Below are positions 49,323 to 63,100 of a stretch of DNA of 64,000 bases, piece by piece; position 1 is the stretch's first letter, and each line of letters starts with the position of its first letter. This DNA is from Phoronis australis (Eukaryota > Phoronida > Phoronidae), in contig NMRA01000288.1 in NCBI GenBank assembly GCA_002633005.1, forward strand, positions 198,300 through 262,299, written 5' to 3'. The notes under the pieces were generated by a model. It worked only from the letters and a program-made list of their open reading frames with translations, ran no database searches and was not told where the DNA came from. A program made the position numbers and the translations under genes.

Positions 49323-50480
49323 GTTGGGTCGATATTTGGGACAGTTTCATGTAAATGGGCACAGACACAACTGCTTGAATCTAGAACGTCTTTAAGTTGT
49401 GAATTTTCGAAAGAAAGATCTACTAATTTTTCCATTTTATTTTTAAACAAAGTTTGTGTGCTGAAAGCTTACATAATTAATTGTTAATTAATTGATATTA
49501 ACACCTGGAATATTGGGGGAAGAAAGCTATCTCTGCCCCCAACCTTTCAATTGGTCGAGGGGCACCCCCACTCCTATCTCTTCTTCAGCAGATCCATTTG
49601 ATGTTTATTACATTCCTGACCCCCCTGGACAAAATTCTACTGGTTTGGTACCTGCACATTCTCTAATAACCTACTTTCATCTGCTCAGCTCTTATTACTG
49701 AGTCTCTGGCCTCTTGCTTATGATGTATTTCTCGTAATTTATATTACCTTTGCTGCCCAATTTTTTTCTTGGTTTACTCTATATTTTGCCTATGTGTATT
49801 TTTCCATTACAGTGCTGGTGTTTTTTGTTTTCAATATTTTAAAAAAGACACTTCACTGACAATTTTGAATTTGACAAACTAAGATCGGCCATAGTCAATG
49901 TCTTGCGTACTGCGTCGGCCCACACACACCCGCTTGGTGCCGCCACGATCCATGACACAATAATGGCGGCGGCCTTGGTGAATAGTCTTGTTAGCGTCTT
50001 TGGGTCAGCTGCAGTAGCGCGTACGCCCGGTCTATAGTATTTTAATCTTAAAAGATGTCTATGGATAAAATGGTCCACATAACTGAACTTGTCTTTAACG
50101 TTGACGTTTAGTGGGTTTTTAAGAGGAAATTTTCTGAATAATCGCTCCGCTATCTGGCATTTGACACCAGAAATTGTAACACCAAATAAACGCCCATGGG
50201 CATAATTCTGCATAATTTTCCGAATAGCGCCCATTTGCGTTCCATTGGGTGGGCTTATCTACGGAATTCCCCGGTACTGTGTCACGGACAATTTTTAACA
50301 ATGAATAGCTTTTAAGAAAACAGTGTTCATGTATAAAGGTACTTTTTATTTAGAACTTTTTCTCTCGTAAAGACATACCAGGGGGTGCATTTTGGTACTG
50401 TTACCCACGGGCATCTAAACAAAAAATCACTAGATGCGCAATAACGACGCTCTTAAGATTAAGAGTATCCTTGATCCGAT
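49323..50480. other. Gene-free stretch with inverted repeat-family copy
   Basis: The 131-codon - strand frame at 49839-50234 overlaps an inverted copy of the 44736 repeat family, so I do not call it a gene. Confidence 0.4.
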
Positions 50481-51096
50481 AATATTCATAGGCTGTATTG
50501 TGTATTCAAGCCAAATTGCACATACATTGACAGGAACTTCGCCAGGAAAACATCTAGTATTTTGAGATATAGATTTATAAAATACTCCAGCTTTAATCTA
50601 CATTGAAGGCGTTTTAGTAACACCTAATTCTTATTGTCCGTGTCCGGGGTCGCTCATGGGAATTTTTGCTTGTTAATTTAGCTCGAACAATTCATAGTTC
50701 TTCGTAACATTCATCATTTTGCGTTGAGAATTATTTCGAGTACTGGATAGAATATCGTGCTTTTTCAAGCGACGTAATGTACATATCTTTTGCAAAAACT
50801 GGAGCGGAATAAATCCCACGATTTGTGGCACTTCAAGTAAAGCTGGTGTTTATAATTCGTGTTCTGCATCAGAAAGTGTCGAAACAGCATTGACTTCAGT
50901 CCTCTTTGCTTGGACAAACACACGAACGAAAAAGAGTTACAAAAATCGTTTTTTGTGTTTCTGAGAAGACATTGGATATCACGTTTTCTGGTGCGTGGTG
51001 ACCATTGCGATTTTTATGTGTGGATCGGGTTACTATATGAAGATCATCTATTGTTTTCTATAGCGTCTGATGACGTTCAAAACTATTTAAATTGAA
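50480..51096 (+). promoter_or_regulatory. Duplicated backbone and conserved leader of copy 4
   Basis: Aligns to the sequence before exon A in the other units. GTGGTGACCATTGCG is at 50995-51009, followed by an insertion of about 20 bases not present in copies 2 and 3. Promoter role inferred from position and conservation only. Confidence 0.4.
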
Positions 51097-51154
51097 ATGA
51101 ATTTGCTGTTCACATGCGTATTCATTCTGATGGAAATTCTATCTTCCAATGAGC
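51097..51154 (+). CDS. Copy 4 exon A (start and signal peptide)
   Basis: 58 nt, MNLLFTCVFILMEILSSNE, donor C|GTGAGT. Same size and phase as copy 3 exon A. Confidence 0.75.
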
Positions 51155-54100
51155 GTGAGTATGCGTCTTTTTCTATTTGAATTTTAAGTGAATTGTACAT
51201 ATATGAACTCACTGGCGAATTTAAGAGGAATATGAACATTGTTTTGAGTAATTCACAAATGTTTAAAACGCCAGCTATTCGTCAAAAGATAAGTTTTATT
51301 TCACACCACACTCAGGTATAAAACCGACATGAGTAGATTGTTTTTATTAAAACGAAAAGTGAATTCTGAGTTTGCGAATAAATGGCAGATCCTTAATCTT
51401 TGACTCTATGTGCACTAATGACACGCCGTTACGAGCCACATTGCTTAGCCTGAAATCAGTTCCGTAGACCGCTCTTGCAGTTTAAAAGCCTTCACTTACG
51501 GAACGAAATCCCACATTTCAGATCATCAGTCGAACCTCACCGAGTAATCGGGATCGGGATTGTAAGATCCCCGGCATACTCGCAAAACACTGGGGGTCTT
51601 GCGCGCGATCTTAATTTTCCTGAAAGAAATTTGGTCTACAGAACACGTTTCAGATCTCAGGCAACAACTAATTACCAGTTTTTTATTTTAAACGCAAAAT
51701 CACCTCAGATTTAAATAAATAAACAGCCACGTTCTAATGCCAAGACTGTGATATGAAGAGTTGAATCTTTAAAATTTGTTTTGTAGGATTGAAATCTGAC
51801 AACTCTGCGACATTTCTTATTACAACAAGCGCTACTTTGAATAAACTCACGCAGTCACGTTCATACGTGTACTTCTCGCGAGCGGGCATGGCAGCACAAG
51901 TCCATTGGTGACGACTTACGCGAAAACTTTTGCATGTAAATTTTGGTCAGATTCCGCTTTTGATCGACGAGTTAAGTGATCTGGCGACTTAAAAACGACA
52001 ACTTACCTTTTACACATCAATGAATTGGGTATAAAATCGGTAGCCTGCCAAGAGAAAGTGGTGATTTATGCAGTTTGACGAGTTATGCGATGACGAATTT
52101 TGAGAGATCGTTTGTACTAACGTCAACGCGTAGACTCTTTGAAAATGTGTGGCTTTAACTTCCCTCCAAATTCCCCCAAAACAACTTAGAACGTGAACCT
52201 TCAATTTGCTGAATTTCGCCCTGCTGGCTGGCTAAAATGAAAATCGTATAATATATACTTATCGCGACAGGGTTCAATTTCAGTTACAGACCTGAGAATG
52301 GCGCAACCATTTGAGACGCGCTTCAGAGTTTATTGTGAGTTTACTAGCCCTCTAATTCGGAATTACATGTAGTCTAAGCATAACCCAAATATCAATGAGA
52401 TCCTTCGTGGGTAAAAAATATCAGAGTAAAGGGTTTAATTCGATTTTTGTGGATTTTAGCCATCACTGGGCGAAACGCAGCTCCAAACAACGTGATATCG
52501 TTGAATTTTGAATTCGCTACCATTAATATGTTGCTTTTTTCGAACCACGAAGTAGTTAAGTACGGAACAAAGGCACAAAAGAAACCTCTCAGGTTATCTT
52601 AAAGCAATTCTGTAACGAGGTATCTGCCCACTTTAGACAACGCACTACACACCAGCTGTCGGCAAGAAGTTTTTTTCCTGTCCCTAGCCAACCCCAAGAG
52701 CCAGGAAGGGAAACATTTTGGTATAACCCGTATTTCACTCGAACAAAATGATCTTCGAGAGTGTGCTGTCGGCCCCTTGACGACATCCCACACATTCGCC
52801 AGTGTCAAGACCGCGCGGCCAACCGTATTAGTCGCAGTACTTTTAGCCCTTACAGCAAACCTAGCTGAAAGTGAGCTACATCAATTAAGGTTATCTCAAA
52901 CCTTATTCACAAAAATGGCCATTTTTACAACATTACGAATGTGTCTAGTAAAATGCCTTATCTTTACTCTCGGGGAACTTCAAATACAAAATATATGCTG
53001 CATAGCGAGAAAAAAAGATTTAACAGAACCACATTGGAACCGCACAACCGCGTAGATATTTGTTTACTACTTATCCGAGGTCAAAGGTTAAAGGGCTTTC
53101 AATCAAATCGAATTTCCCGCCAGGTACAGAACAGCTTCGCATATCCTTTGTCCTTTCATTCACAAAATCGCCATAAAATTGAGTCAACGTAGTGTACTTA
53201 TGGTAGAATGGCGCCGGGGAAAACAAAAACAAAACGTAGTTTTGATCCTAAGGGAGTTGTGCGTCTACATGCATACGACCGTTGGCGTTGAGAACGAATG
53301 CTACGGTCACCTCAGGCCTCTGTGGTCATGAACACAGCACGTTGTGAAAAGAGATAAAGCTTCACCCTAATTCCTTCGTTCAATTAATAAATTGACATTT
53401 CAATGTTTCGATCTCATGCTAACGGCATGCTTTAACCACTGATCCGATTTTTGTTATCCATTTCTTACTTGGTTTCGTAACAGTCTCCCAGCACGTGACC
53501 TATTTATATAAAAGTAGGTCAAACAGGTCGCGAGTAAGAGTTAGCTGGGAACGGTACGTTTTAATGATAATTAAGTTAATTACGCACTGCACAATCAGTT
53601 GACATTGCGAGTGAATTTTGAAATAGCGAACATATTTAAGGCTTGTATAGGTTATTTGTACCGAAAACAAGTTTTCACCGAATAATTAACCGAAGACTTT
53701 GAGATTTTCACTAATCCCAGTTTAATCGGCTTTTTCTCGGCTTCGGCAAATCGACTTTATTTGAACTTAGGAACACGAGTTCTCAAAAACGGCTCGGTGG
53801 ATTTCGCTGAAACTTTCCAAATTTAATAGTTAGTCATCAGTCTCATAAACGCTTTTTAGGATTTTTGATATAAAGGCCTATTTTTTGCGTAGTGTACGAA
53901 AGACGAATACGACTCCCGTTTTTTTACAAAGGTACTTAGGTTTTGCGAGTTGATTTGTCATAGAAACCAAATGAAAAGACTAATCGAAAATTCCTAACAG
54001 CGTTTTTGGGGTAACTGGTGAATTTTTCATTTCAGTAAAAAAAGTTTCATTAAAATCGACCGAGGGGTTATTTTGCTATGAATGTACCTTTCTTAAAAAT

Positions 54101-57100
54101 AAAATTTTGACTTAAAAAGGTTTTTCCGTAAAAATAATAACGGTACATTAATACAAATATATTTTCATGTTCGCTAATCTTTTTTCTGTCAGAAAATATA
54201 TACTTTTACTAGCTGACAAAGCTTAGTTTCTTGACATACGATTTAGAATAGAGCCCACTAAATAAGGTTGGAGATAACCTTAAGTACTTACCTTTACCTT
54301 TATACTTTTAATAACACTAATTGGTCATACACTGGCTTAAAGATGTTCCAATTTCACCCACCCGGTCGTTTTACCACCATCACTTCACACCTTTACTTTT
54401 CTGAGACAGAAACTGGATAAAGGCTTAGTCTCCCCCAGTTTAGAAACTAAAACAGACAGCTACCAGAATGTCACTCACCCCCACCCCACTCCGAAGCTGA
54501 CGAATTTTTTCGTTCAAACCACCGTCGGTAGACGGTACTTGAGAGCCAAAATTGTTTGAGAAACACATGTGGTGTCGATGGCAGGATTACTAACACCTGA
54601 TGGAAGACTAGACACGATAAACGGTCCAAACTGTGCCCGCAGTTGGTCGTGTGCCTCTAGTGGTCACTGAAGTCGAGTACTTCTTGGTCTGACCGCACGA
54701 TTGTTTCGCTTGAGCACCGCTTACGACAACAGTAGTAGGAGCAATATATCATCAGTATCAGAAGCATTATCGTTAGAAATAGTCATCAGAGGCAGTAGAG
54801 TAGTACTTCAAAATCGGTAGAAGTACCAGTACACAATCAGTAGCAGTACAAGTTCAAAATCAGTAGCAGTACAAGTTCAAAATCAGTAGCAGTAACATTT
54901 CAAAATCAGTACCGCTGCCAATACATTATCAGTAGAAGTACTAGTACAAAATCAATAGCAATGGCATTACCATAACAAAATTGGTAGCGGTAAAATCAGA
55001 ACAAGCAACAACACATAATCAGCACCAGTTCAGAATCAGTACCAATACCAGTACAAAATCAGTACCAGTACATAATTAGTACCAGTACCAATATAAAATC
55101 AGTAACATTAACAGTACCAGTACAAAATCAATACCAGTACCAATGTATAACCAGTAGCAGAAACAGTACATAATCAGTACGATTACCAGTGCATCATCAG
55201 CACCAGTACCAGTTCAAACTCAGTGACAGTACCAGTACATAATCAGAGCAGTACCAATACAAAATCATTATCATTACAAAATCAGTATCATTACCAAAAC
55301 TTAACCAGTACCAGTGCATAATCAGTGCCAGTACCTAATCACTACCAGTACATAATTAGTACCAGTAAATAGTCAGTACCAGTACCAGTACATAACCAGT
55401 AGCAGTACCAGTACATAATCAGTACCAGCACACAATCAGTACCAGTACCAGTACAAAATCAGCACCATTACCAATACATAATCAGGAGTACATAACCAGT
55501 AGCAGTATCAGAACAAAATCAGTAGCAGTGGCAGTAGTGGTAGTAGTACAATATTAGTAACAATGGCAGTGGCCGTATCAGTAGTAATAACATGGGATCA
55601 CTGAGAAGAAATATCACAACCATTATCAGGTATTATTATCTTTAATATTATTATCAATATCGTTTTCATTATCATAGTCATCATTTTATTACTATTATCG
55701 TTATTTCTGTAATCATAATTATTTTCATTATACTTGGCATTATTACCTATTTTTTGGAATTATAGAACGTTCCTGGATTACACAGTCACACTTGAACCTT
55801 ATTGTATTTACCCAAAATGCTGCTACAGCCCTAAAATGAGATTTTCTATCCAGGACTGTCCTATTTAAACAAGATAACTTATAATTCTTTGAAAATGAAA
55901 ATGTAGAAGGGGATGTCATTTCTACAGTTCCAGATAGCAAAGGGACGGAGTTCATGATAGCTTTTGGAGAAAATACGCCGGCAAATAAGGCCTTAGAACT
56001 GTTCATAACTACGCCATACATGGACGGGCCTGTCACAGTGACCATTAGCGTACCGCTAAGTGATTCAGTACCTGCCCAACAGGTAAGACGTACGTTTCGT
56101 AAATGCCACGAAGCCTATTGTTTTGGCGCCATGGCCGTCATTTTTCCTTTCATCGGTTGTGGAGTCATAGCTGTGTTGTTTCTGGTGACATTTTTCTGAT
56201 TTTTTTCTTTGGAAAATTATCGAAAGTGCTATCGTGTCTTCTTTGTTTTTCTTTAGGTCTTACCGTTCTAGAGTTATACGTGATTTTCCGAGAACCGGTC
56301 TCTTATTAATTGAGTTTTTTGCCGTATCTTCGGCGTCCCTTGACTGAAATTTGGTATGTGGATGGATCTTTTCAAGCGCTATTATAGTGAAACCCGTTGC
56401 TTGCTACGACTTACCGATATTTGAGAATTATTGCTCAGATGACTGCCCTTTTGTTGACCAGTTAATTATAGCTGCTATGCAAGAGATCGCATTTTTCGTT
56501 TCTACGATATGAAATTTATGTACACTTTACTTAGTCAATCGGCCTGTTGCTCTTGGGCAAAATCGGACGCAAGATGGCGCTATGACGGTCATTTTTTCGA
56601 ATTATGTTTGCGAAGTTCTAGCGTTACTTTCCTTGGAAAGAATTATTCAAATTTGGTATGTAAATAGATGTCTTCAAGAGCTATCTAATACTTTGGTTTC
56701 GAAATCAACCTTACCTTTAATATTTGATTTCACCAAATGTCGCCTTTCATAGCGCTTTCTTTTGTAGGTTTTTGCTTAAAGTCCTTGTTTAAAAATGTCA
56801 ATGTGGTTCCAGTATCCGAAAATACCTACTAAATAAAATCTTATTTTCGATACCCTTCCTTTATATTCTTTTCGCCTTTCGTGCCAAAAGCGATTTTTAG
56901 CAGTATTTGGCCCTTCTCTGTGAGCGTATAATTACCGGCTGTCATTGGTTATTTCCGTACCCACATTTCCTGCTCGTCAGTTCAGGAACTTGTCCTGAAC
57001 GCCGCCATTTTTTCCTTGTAACTGAATATGCTATCACTTGCCCGAAAAGTCTTCATTATTTTGTTTCATTAGTAATATCTCGTGATTCATTTGCATATGT

Positions 57101-60100
57101 AGTGTATTTATAGTTTGTAGTTAGTGGTCGTTGAATTTTTTTGGAATGTTACGCGTACTTATAATGTTAAAATAGCATTGGAGTTTAGTTCCTTACGTAG
57201 GGCGGTGGAACCTAGGAACCAATATGAGTCGCATCAATTTTTTACGTTTTGATTTTTTTTTCGTTTTGAAGAAGTACTTTGCTATCATCGGATAGGTAGT
57301 ACATTCTACTCAGTAAAAATCGATCAAAAATCGGGGAAGCAATGTAAAGTTATTGCAATTTTTGTGGCGAAATTTGGGTCACTTAGTTTGGACCGCGTCG
57401 GCCATATTGGAGGACAGCGGGATAAGTTACAAGTTTAAAACTTTGTGTAAATTGTTTTCGCTAACAATTTACGGTGAAATTTAGTGAGACATATTTTTAC
57501 TTACTATTCTCCACGATTCAACAGTTTTCACCAAATTTCAGCCTCGCAGTTGTTACTTATTAAGCGATAAATGTGCTCACAATTCCCGTTGGACTTTGTT
57601 TCATTTCTGTCGGCACCGACAACATGGCGACTTTTGCTGAACTGGAAGGCATGTTCAACCTGTTACTTTGTAATTTGTGAAGATTTAACGTTGAAACATT
57701 TTGACAAACGTTGCTACAAGAAAGGAAATTTGTTCAATTTTCGTGTTTTTGGTGCAAAAATATAAGATCTATTCGAATTATTTTACTGTGAATTTCCCAT
57801 TCAGGTGATCTTACACTAAGCTAAAAGAGTAGTTGAAGTAATTTTGAAATGGTTTTTTGTTTGACTGTCAACTGCTGTTCAAGGCTTGATTAGGTGTCAC
57901 AAAATGATTCATATTTTTTAAATTTTAAGTCTCAATTGCTTTCAAGTCATGTTTTGTAACTTACTGCTTCTTAATTCAGGTTATCAAGTCAACAATATGA
58001 AGAATCTTAATTTGAGAAACAAGCTATAACAGCTTATTATTTAAAGTGACTTGTAAAGCTTCAAGCCTCCAATTCTTCTTCCTGGCAACTTCGTATTTTT
58101 TTTAAATCATGCTTGTCAAATTCTGGTGTAAGGAAGCACTATTTGGTCACCATGGTAATAGTTACATGTATTTCCACTTTTATATCATGGAAACTTTTGC
58201 TGTTGGATAGTGTTTGTAATGCTAAATGTTGTAAAGTATTGTGCATGTTAAGTTTCGTATTGTGGTAAAAGGTTGAATCATTTTGGCTTAATTAATAAAA
58301 AATGTCAACATTTTGTGTTGCACTTGTCATACTTATGTGCTCGAACGAGCCCCCTATTTGGAGAAATGGAAAAAGGTCTGCCTCAGTCAGAGAACCACGA
58401 ACTCCGAAAAACAATAGAAAACGAGACAAAATTCCACTAGAACACAGGAAGTACCAAAATTTAGCGTCTGCAATTCATAGCTCTAAACATACCCAATGAA
58501 TTTTATGGTAAAAGATAGACATTCCCAAAAATTCCAGCCTCCCCCCTCCCATTTTTTAGGCTTGGTGCGCTCATACAAAGTCTGGGAAAATCTCTGTTAA
58601 AAGCCAACAACTTTGCACAGTTCGCCAGAAGACCCCAAGTTCTAAATAAACCTCGTTTGAGCGAGCGCTGTGGCCAGCGACCAGGTAGGCCTAAGGGTAG
58701 CCTTGGCGCAAAGATGTATAGGCCTACTAACTAGCTGTACTTAGAAGATAGTCTTCATACTGGCCTTAGCTGGCACTGAGGCTGGCTATGCCAATTAGGG
58801 CTGCCGCGGCAGTGTGACACAGGACTAACCAGCCCGTAATTTTATGCAAGTGTCTGAAACTACCTTTGAATATATACGGCATTTATGATTTGAACATTTT
58901 ACTTGGACAAAACATCTTGCAAAGTACCTTTACCGTTCGCCAGTATCTCGATCAGCACCGGGTCCGATAGGCTGCGGTCCCGAGTCCGGCAAAATAATTT
59001 CTGTCAAAACTTATTTGCCACATTTCTTCACCAAATTCGATAAAATTGTCCATATTTGGATTTCATTAAAATGAAGGCGCGCTGTCGATTATTTTATCCC
59101 CGTAGGTTTGCAGGCTGGTAACAGGCACTGCTCCAGTCGCACTGACGGCGTTTTCTTAGCATGGGTTCCTGAATGAATTGTACTTCCGGGTTCGCGGTAA
59201 GTTCAAAATGGCGGTGTGTTCTTCGGGTGCGAATCGTGGGTGGCGCGTTTATTTAAGCTTTATTCGATTACGGATTGTGTATTAGCTATGGGGTAGGTAC
59301 TTCTTGAATCCTTATAACATCCTCTAACCATGTAATAAGGGTCAAGAACGTGTGATATCAGGACTTTAATGCTGCTTTTAACAATGTACTCGTGTCAAAA
59401 ATAAATTCAGATGCGCGTGCAAAATGGAGAATAATGACGTAGCACCTTGAGCTACATTCTACAGCTGCTGATATCAACGAGAGTTCATCAACCAGGATCC
59501 GAAGTGTATGTCCCTCTGACACAGCGCCACCATATTGAAAAACTAGCCCTGTGGAAACACAGTGACTGAAGGACTCCGTGTGTGTGCATCCATGCGCATG
59601 CCTTGGTCGGAAGTATACCGATCACATCGCCACCACTTGCACATGCGTTTATGCTGACTGCACTTGTTTGGGCTTAAGCCATTGAATCGGGATTCCCTTG
59701 ATTTTGTTTACTTCGATCACAGCCGTTTTAATAAATTGCAACTATTCAAGTCAAAGGTGGTCGCCTTTCCTACTTAACAGTAAACTGAAAGGATTTTCTC
59801 ATATTTCAACCAATAAAAATGACTTAATGTGATGACGTCGATTTCTTTACTTTAACCAATGATAAGCCATGTTAAACAACATTCCACAATGCTACCTTTC
59901 CGAAAGGTGAAGGAGTGTACATGTACATGTCCTTGATGAATGGCGAGTTTGTGTGGAAAAGAAATCTTTGTGTCCGACTTTGAATCAACATAAAAAACAT
60001 AATCTGAAGCTGGACGCAAAACCGCCATATGACAAAATATAAATAAACATGGTATTTCACTTGTTAAATATATTTATGTGAGCATATGGACCCGTTTTAC

Positions 60101-63100
60101 TCCTTACCCACCCCCCCCCCTCATTTCGGTCTATTCCATTAAGAGAACCATTTTATGCCCATTATTAAATGGAGAAAATCGGTTTCAGAATGCGGGCACG
60201 TTGTATTCGTTCGCAATGTTTGCGAGTATTTTTCTATTGGTGAATGGAGTGGGAATGTTGAATTATGAGATAGATTCCATGACTTATGGGATAAAATTCA
60301 TGAATTATGGAATTAAAAATAATTTTCCCGTTCCACAAACGACGATTTATATGCCTCAAGTGCATGGCTAATGTCTTGAGTCTGCGGAATTCAGTTTTGC
60401 AAAATGTTGAAACAATTAAACACTTAGTTTCAAATATGTAAGTCCTTCAGTGTAAATCGTGTATTTTACCTCAACAAAGATTGGAATTTTGATGATATAG
60501 ATTTGTTTAGGGAACCAGTGTGAAATAGTTGTCTTGTTGCAAACCATTAAATGAAATTTATAACATTAGTCCTGCAACGCAGATAAAGCACATTTGGAAT
60601 ATTCTGTAACCCTGTCCTTTAACGCTGTCACTTAGGTGAATGTTTCCGTGGGGACAATACGAAAGATATCTTTGCCGAACTCTCTACGGATGACTGGTTC
60701 AGGAACTTACGTCGGGGTTCAGAACGTTGGCATCCTCATCAAATCCACGCAGGAAATAGTAGTTTATGGCTCAAACAAGGCGGTACGCAGCTGCGACGCG
60801 TTCCTGGGTCTTCCTATTGACATATTGGGCAAGGATTATTACGCGCCGGCTTGGCCACAAACGGAAGATCAGTTCCCACATCCTTCACAACTGGGTAAGT
60901 GATTAGCCGATGAGTTAAAGTGGCCATAAACCCCTGTCCCATTCAGTAACGTTAGGACTTCGCTAAAAAGCAAGATATATAGCGATATTACGTGAGATAT
61001 TGTCCTGTACTTTAAATGAGAACACGTGACTTAAGCAACTTTTTAGTTAGGTCCTAGCGTTACTGAAAACACGCCCTCTTTTCGTCACCAAAGTCAGCTT
61101 TTGACTTAAGCCAGAAATTGGTCTCAAATTTTGTTAGGAAAGTTAGAAGTGATTTCACGACTTTGAAAGAGTTGATAGTAAGTGCTTGAGACCGGGCACT
61201 TCAATTTGGATTTCCGTGCCGTGTGTCATTCTGTGTGCCGAGGATGCATGGTCTCACAAAATAACGAACCGCCAGTTAGTTGAGAGCCCAGAAATCTCTT
61301 CTGAGTGAGGAAGAAGTTTGGTCGAATTTCATAGCGGACAAAAATTCGCTTGGGCGGAAAGCGAGTTTATAGCTGATTCAAAAAACACTAAACCCTATTT
61401 TGTCGTTTTTACCAAAACTCGTATTGTATACTATTACACGTATGTTCAGTTCCACACAGAGCTAATAGCTCCAAACTATCAGCCAAACGCTCTGTCGCTG
61501 AACCAAATCCCTCGTCGTTTTATTTTTATTCTTGTCAATTATACTTAACTAATTAAAGTTATTTATGTGACCCTATGGACCCTTTTCACACCCATTTTTG
61601 CTTTATTTCTTACTGGTCCACTAATTCGATAAGTGTCCTTAGTGCCTAAGCAAGATCTCGCAAAACTCCGCGAAATATCGCCGTGTATTTTCAATGGGAG
61701 CATGTGATTTTGGCTTGATTTTTTTCTCGCCACGAGAGAGTTTTTGAACTCGAACCTGTCGTTTATTTCCAGCCTTTTTATTGGTCTGTGTTATCAGGTG
61801 TCACGAGTCAGCGCTAGGCTCTCACAGGCTTATGATTGTCACGCGTCTGAGGCACTCAAAATCAAGAAAAACCTTAAGGAGGACGTAAAGAAACTAATAA
61901 ACTGGAAAACACAAATCTGACTTCGTGCTACGGGTTTAGTTCGTTTTAAAAGCCCTTTATATATTAATTTAGTTAGAGGCGACTTTTCATTAACACATGC
62001 ACATTTCACATGGAATGGAAAAAATAATTCGCTGACCCCCAGCCCCCCTCCTCTCCTCAAATGTTCAGTTTTCAGATTTGTATCAGGCAAAGAACAAACA
62101 CGAAGTATGAACATTCGAAAAAATGGAAACCGTTTCGAACTCAGCTAAAAATGATCCACATTGTGTGACAAAGGGATTCTTGGTGCATTTAATGGACGGA
62201 GAATGACGACGACGACGACGACGACGACGACGATGGTGATGATGATGATGACGTGGATCAAGTGGTGGAGGTTGGGAGGATGATGACGACGACGATGATG
62301 GTGATGATGATGATGATGAATGGAGCAAGTGATGCATGAGGGGAGGACGACGACGACGACGAAGGTCGTGGTTTAGAGGGTGAAATGATGGAGGAGAGGG
62401 ACGAGTAGGAGGAGATGCAACAGGAGGATGATGACAAAGAGGAGCACGATTATTAGGAGGTGAAGACAGGAGTGCAGGAAGATGACGGTGATGATGAGGA
62501 GATTGAAGAGGATGAGNCCATCCTCCCCCTTTCCCTCCGTCCCTCCCTCTTACCCTGCCTCCCCTATCCATCCTACCTCTCTTCCCCCCACCTCTCCCTC
62601 CCTCCATCCATCCCTCAATCTCCCCACACACTTTCCTCCCTCCCTGACACTACATGTACGCTAGAAATATCAAGGTCTCTGTTAAAAATGACATGAGTGT
62701 AGCTTTTCTCCTGATATGCAGAAAAGAAACGTATTAATTAGAAACTTCAACAAGAATTTCGATTCGTAAGTCTTTTATTCCTTTTTAGCTCCAGTCCAAA
62801 GATGATTTAACCTGCACTCGTGTCCAGTCAGACAAACCAGTTGCCGTCATGTCAGGCAGCAAGCGTACATCTATTGCTAAGACAGGGCGTTCTTCTGATC
62901 ACATAGAGGAAATGATTCCGCCGACATTGTCTTGGGGAAAACACTTCATAACGGCACCATTTGCCAAAAGAACTGGCGGTGACATTTTTCGAATATTAGG
63001 TAAGACCTCTCTGCAAGACAATCTACAAAAAAACGAACATCTTGAAACATGTTACCGAGTGATCTCAAAAGGGAACCCATGAAGTCGAATTAATCTCATA

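Noticed and set aside
49839-50234. 131-codon - strand frame
   Set aside because: Overlaps an inverted copy of the 44736 repeat family; frame not conserved.
62083-62631. 182-codon - strand frame with His/Ser/Pro runs
   Set aside because: Translation of the GAC/GAT and CT microsatellites, and it crosses the undetermined base.
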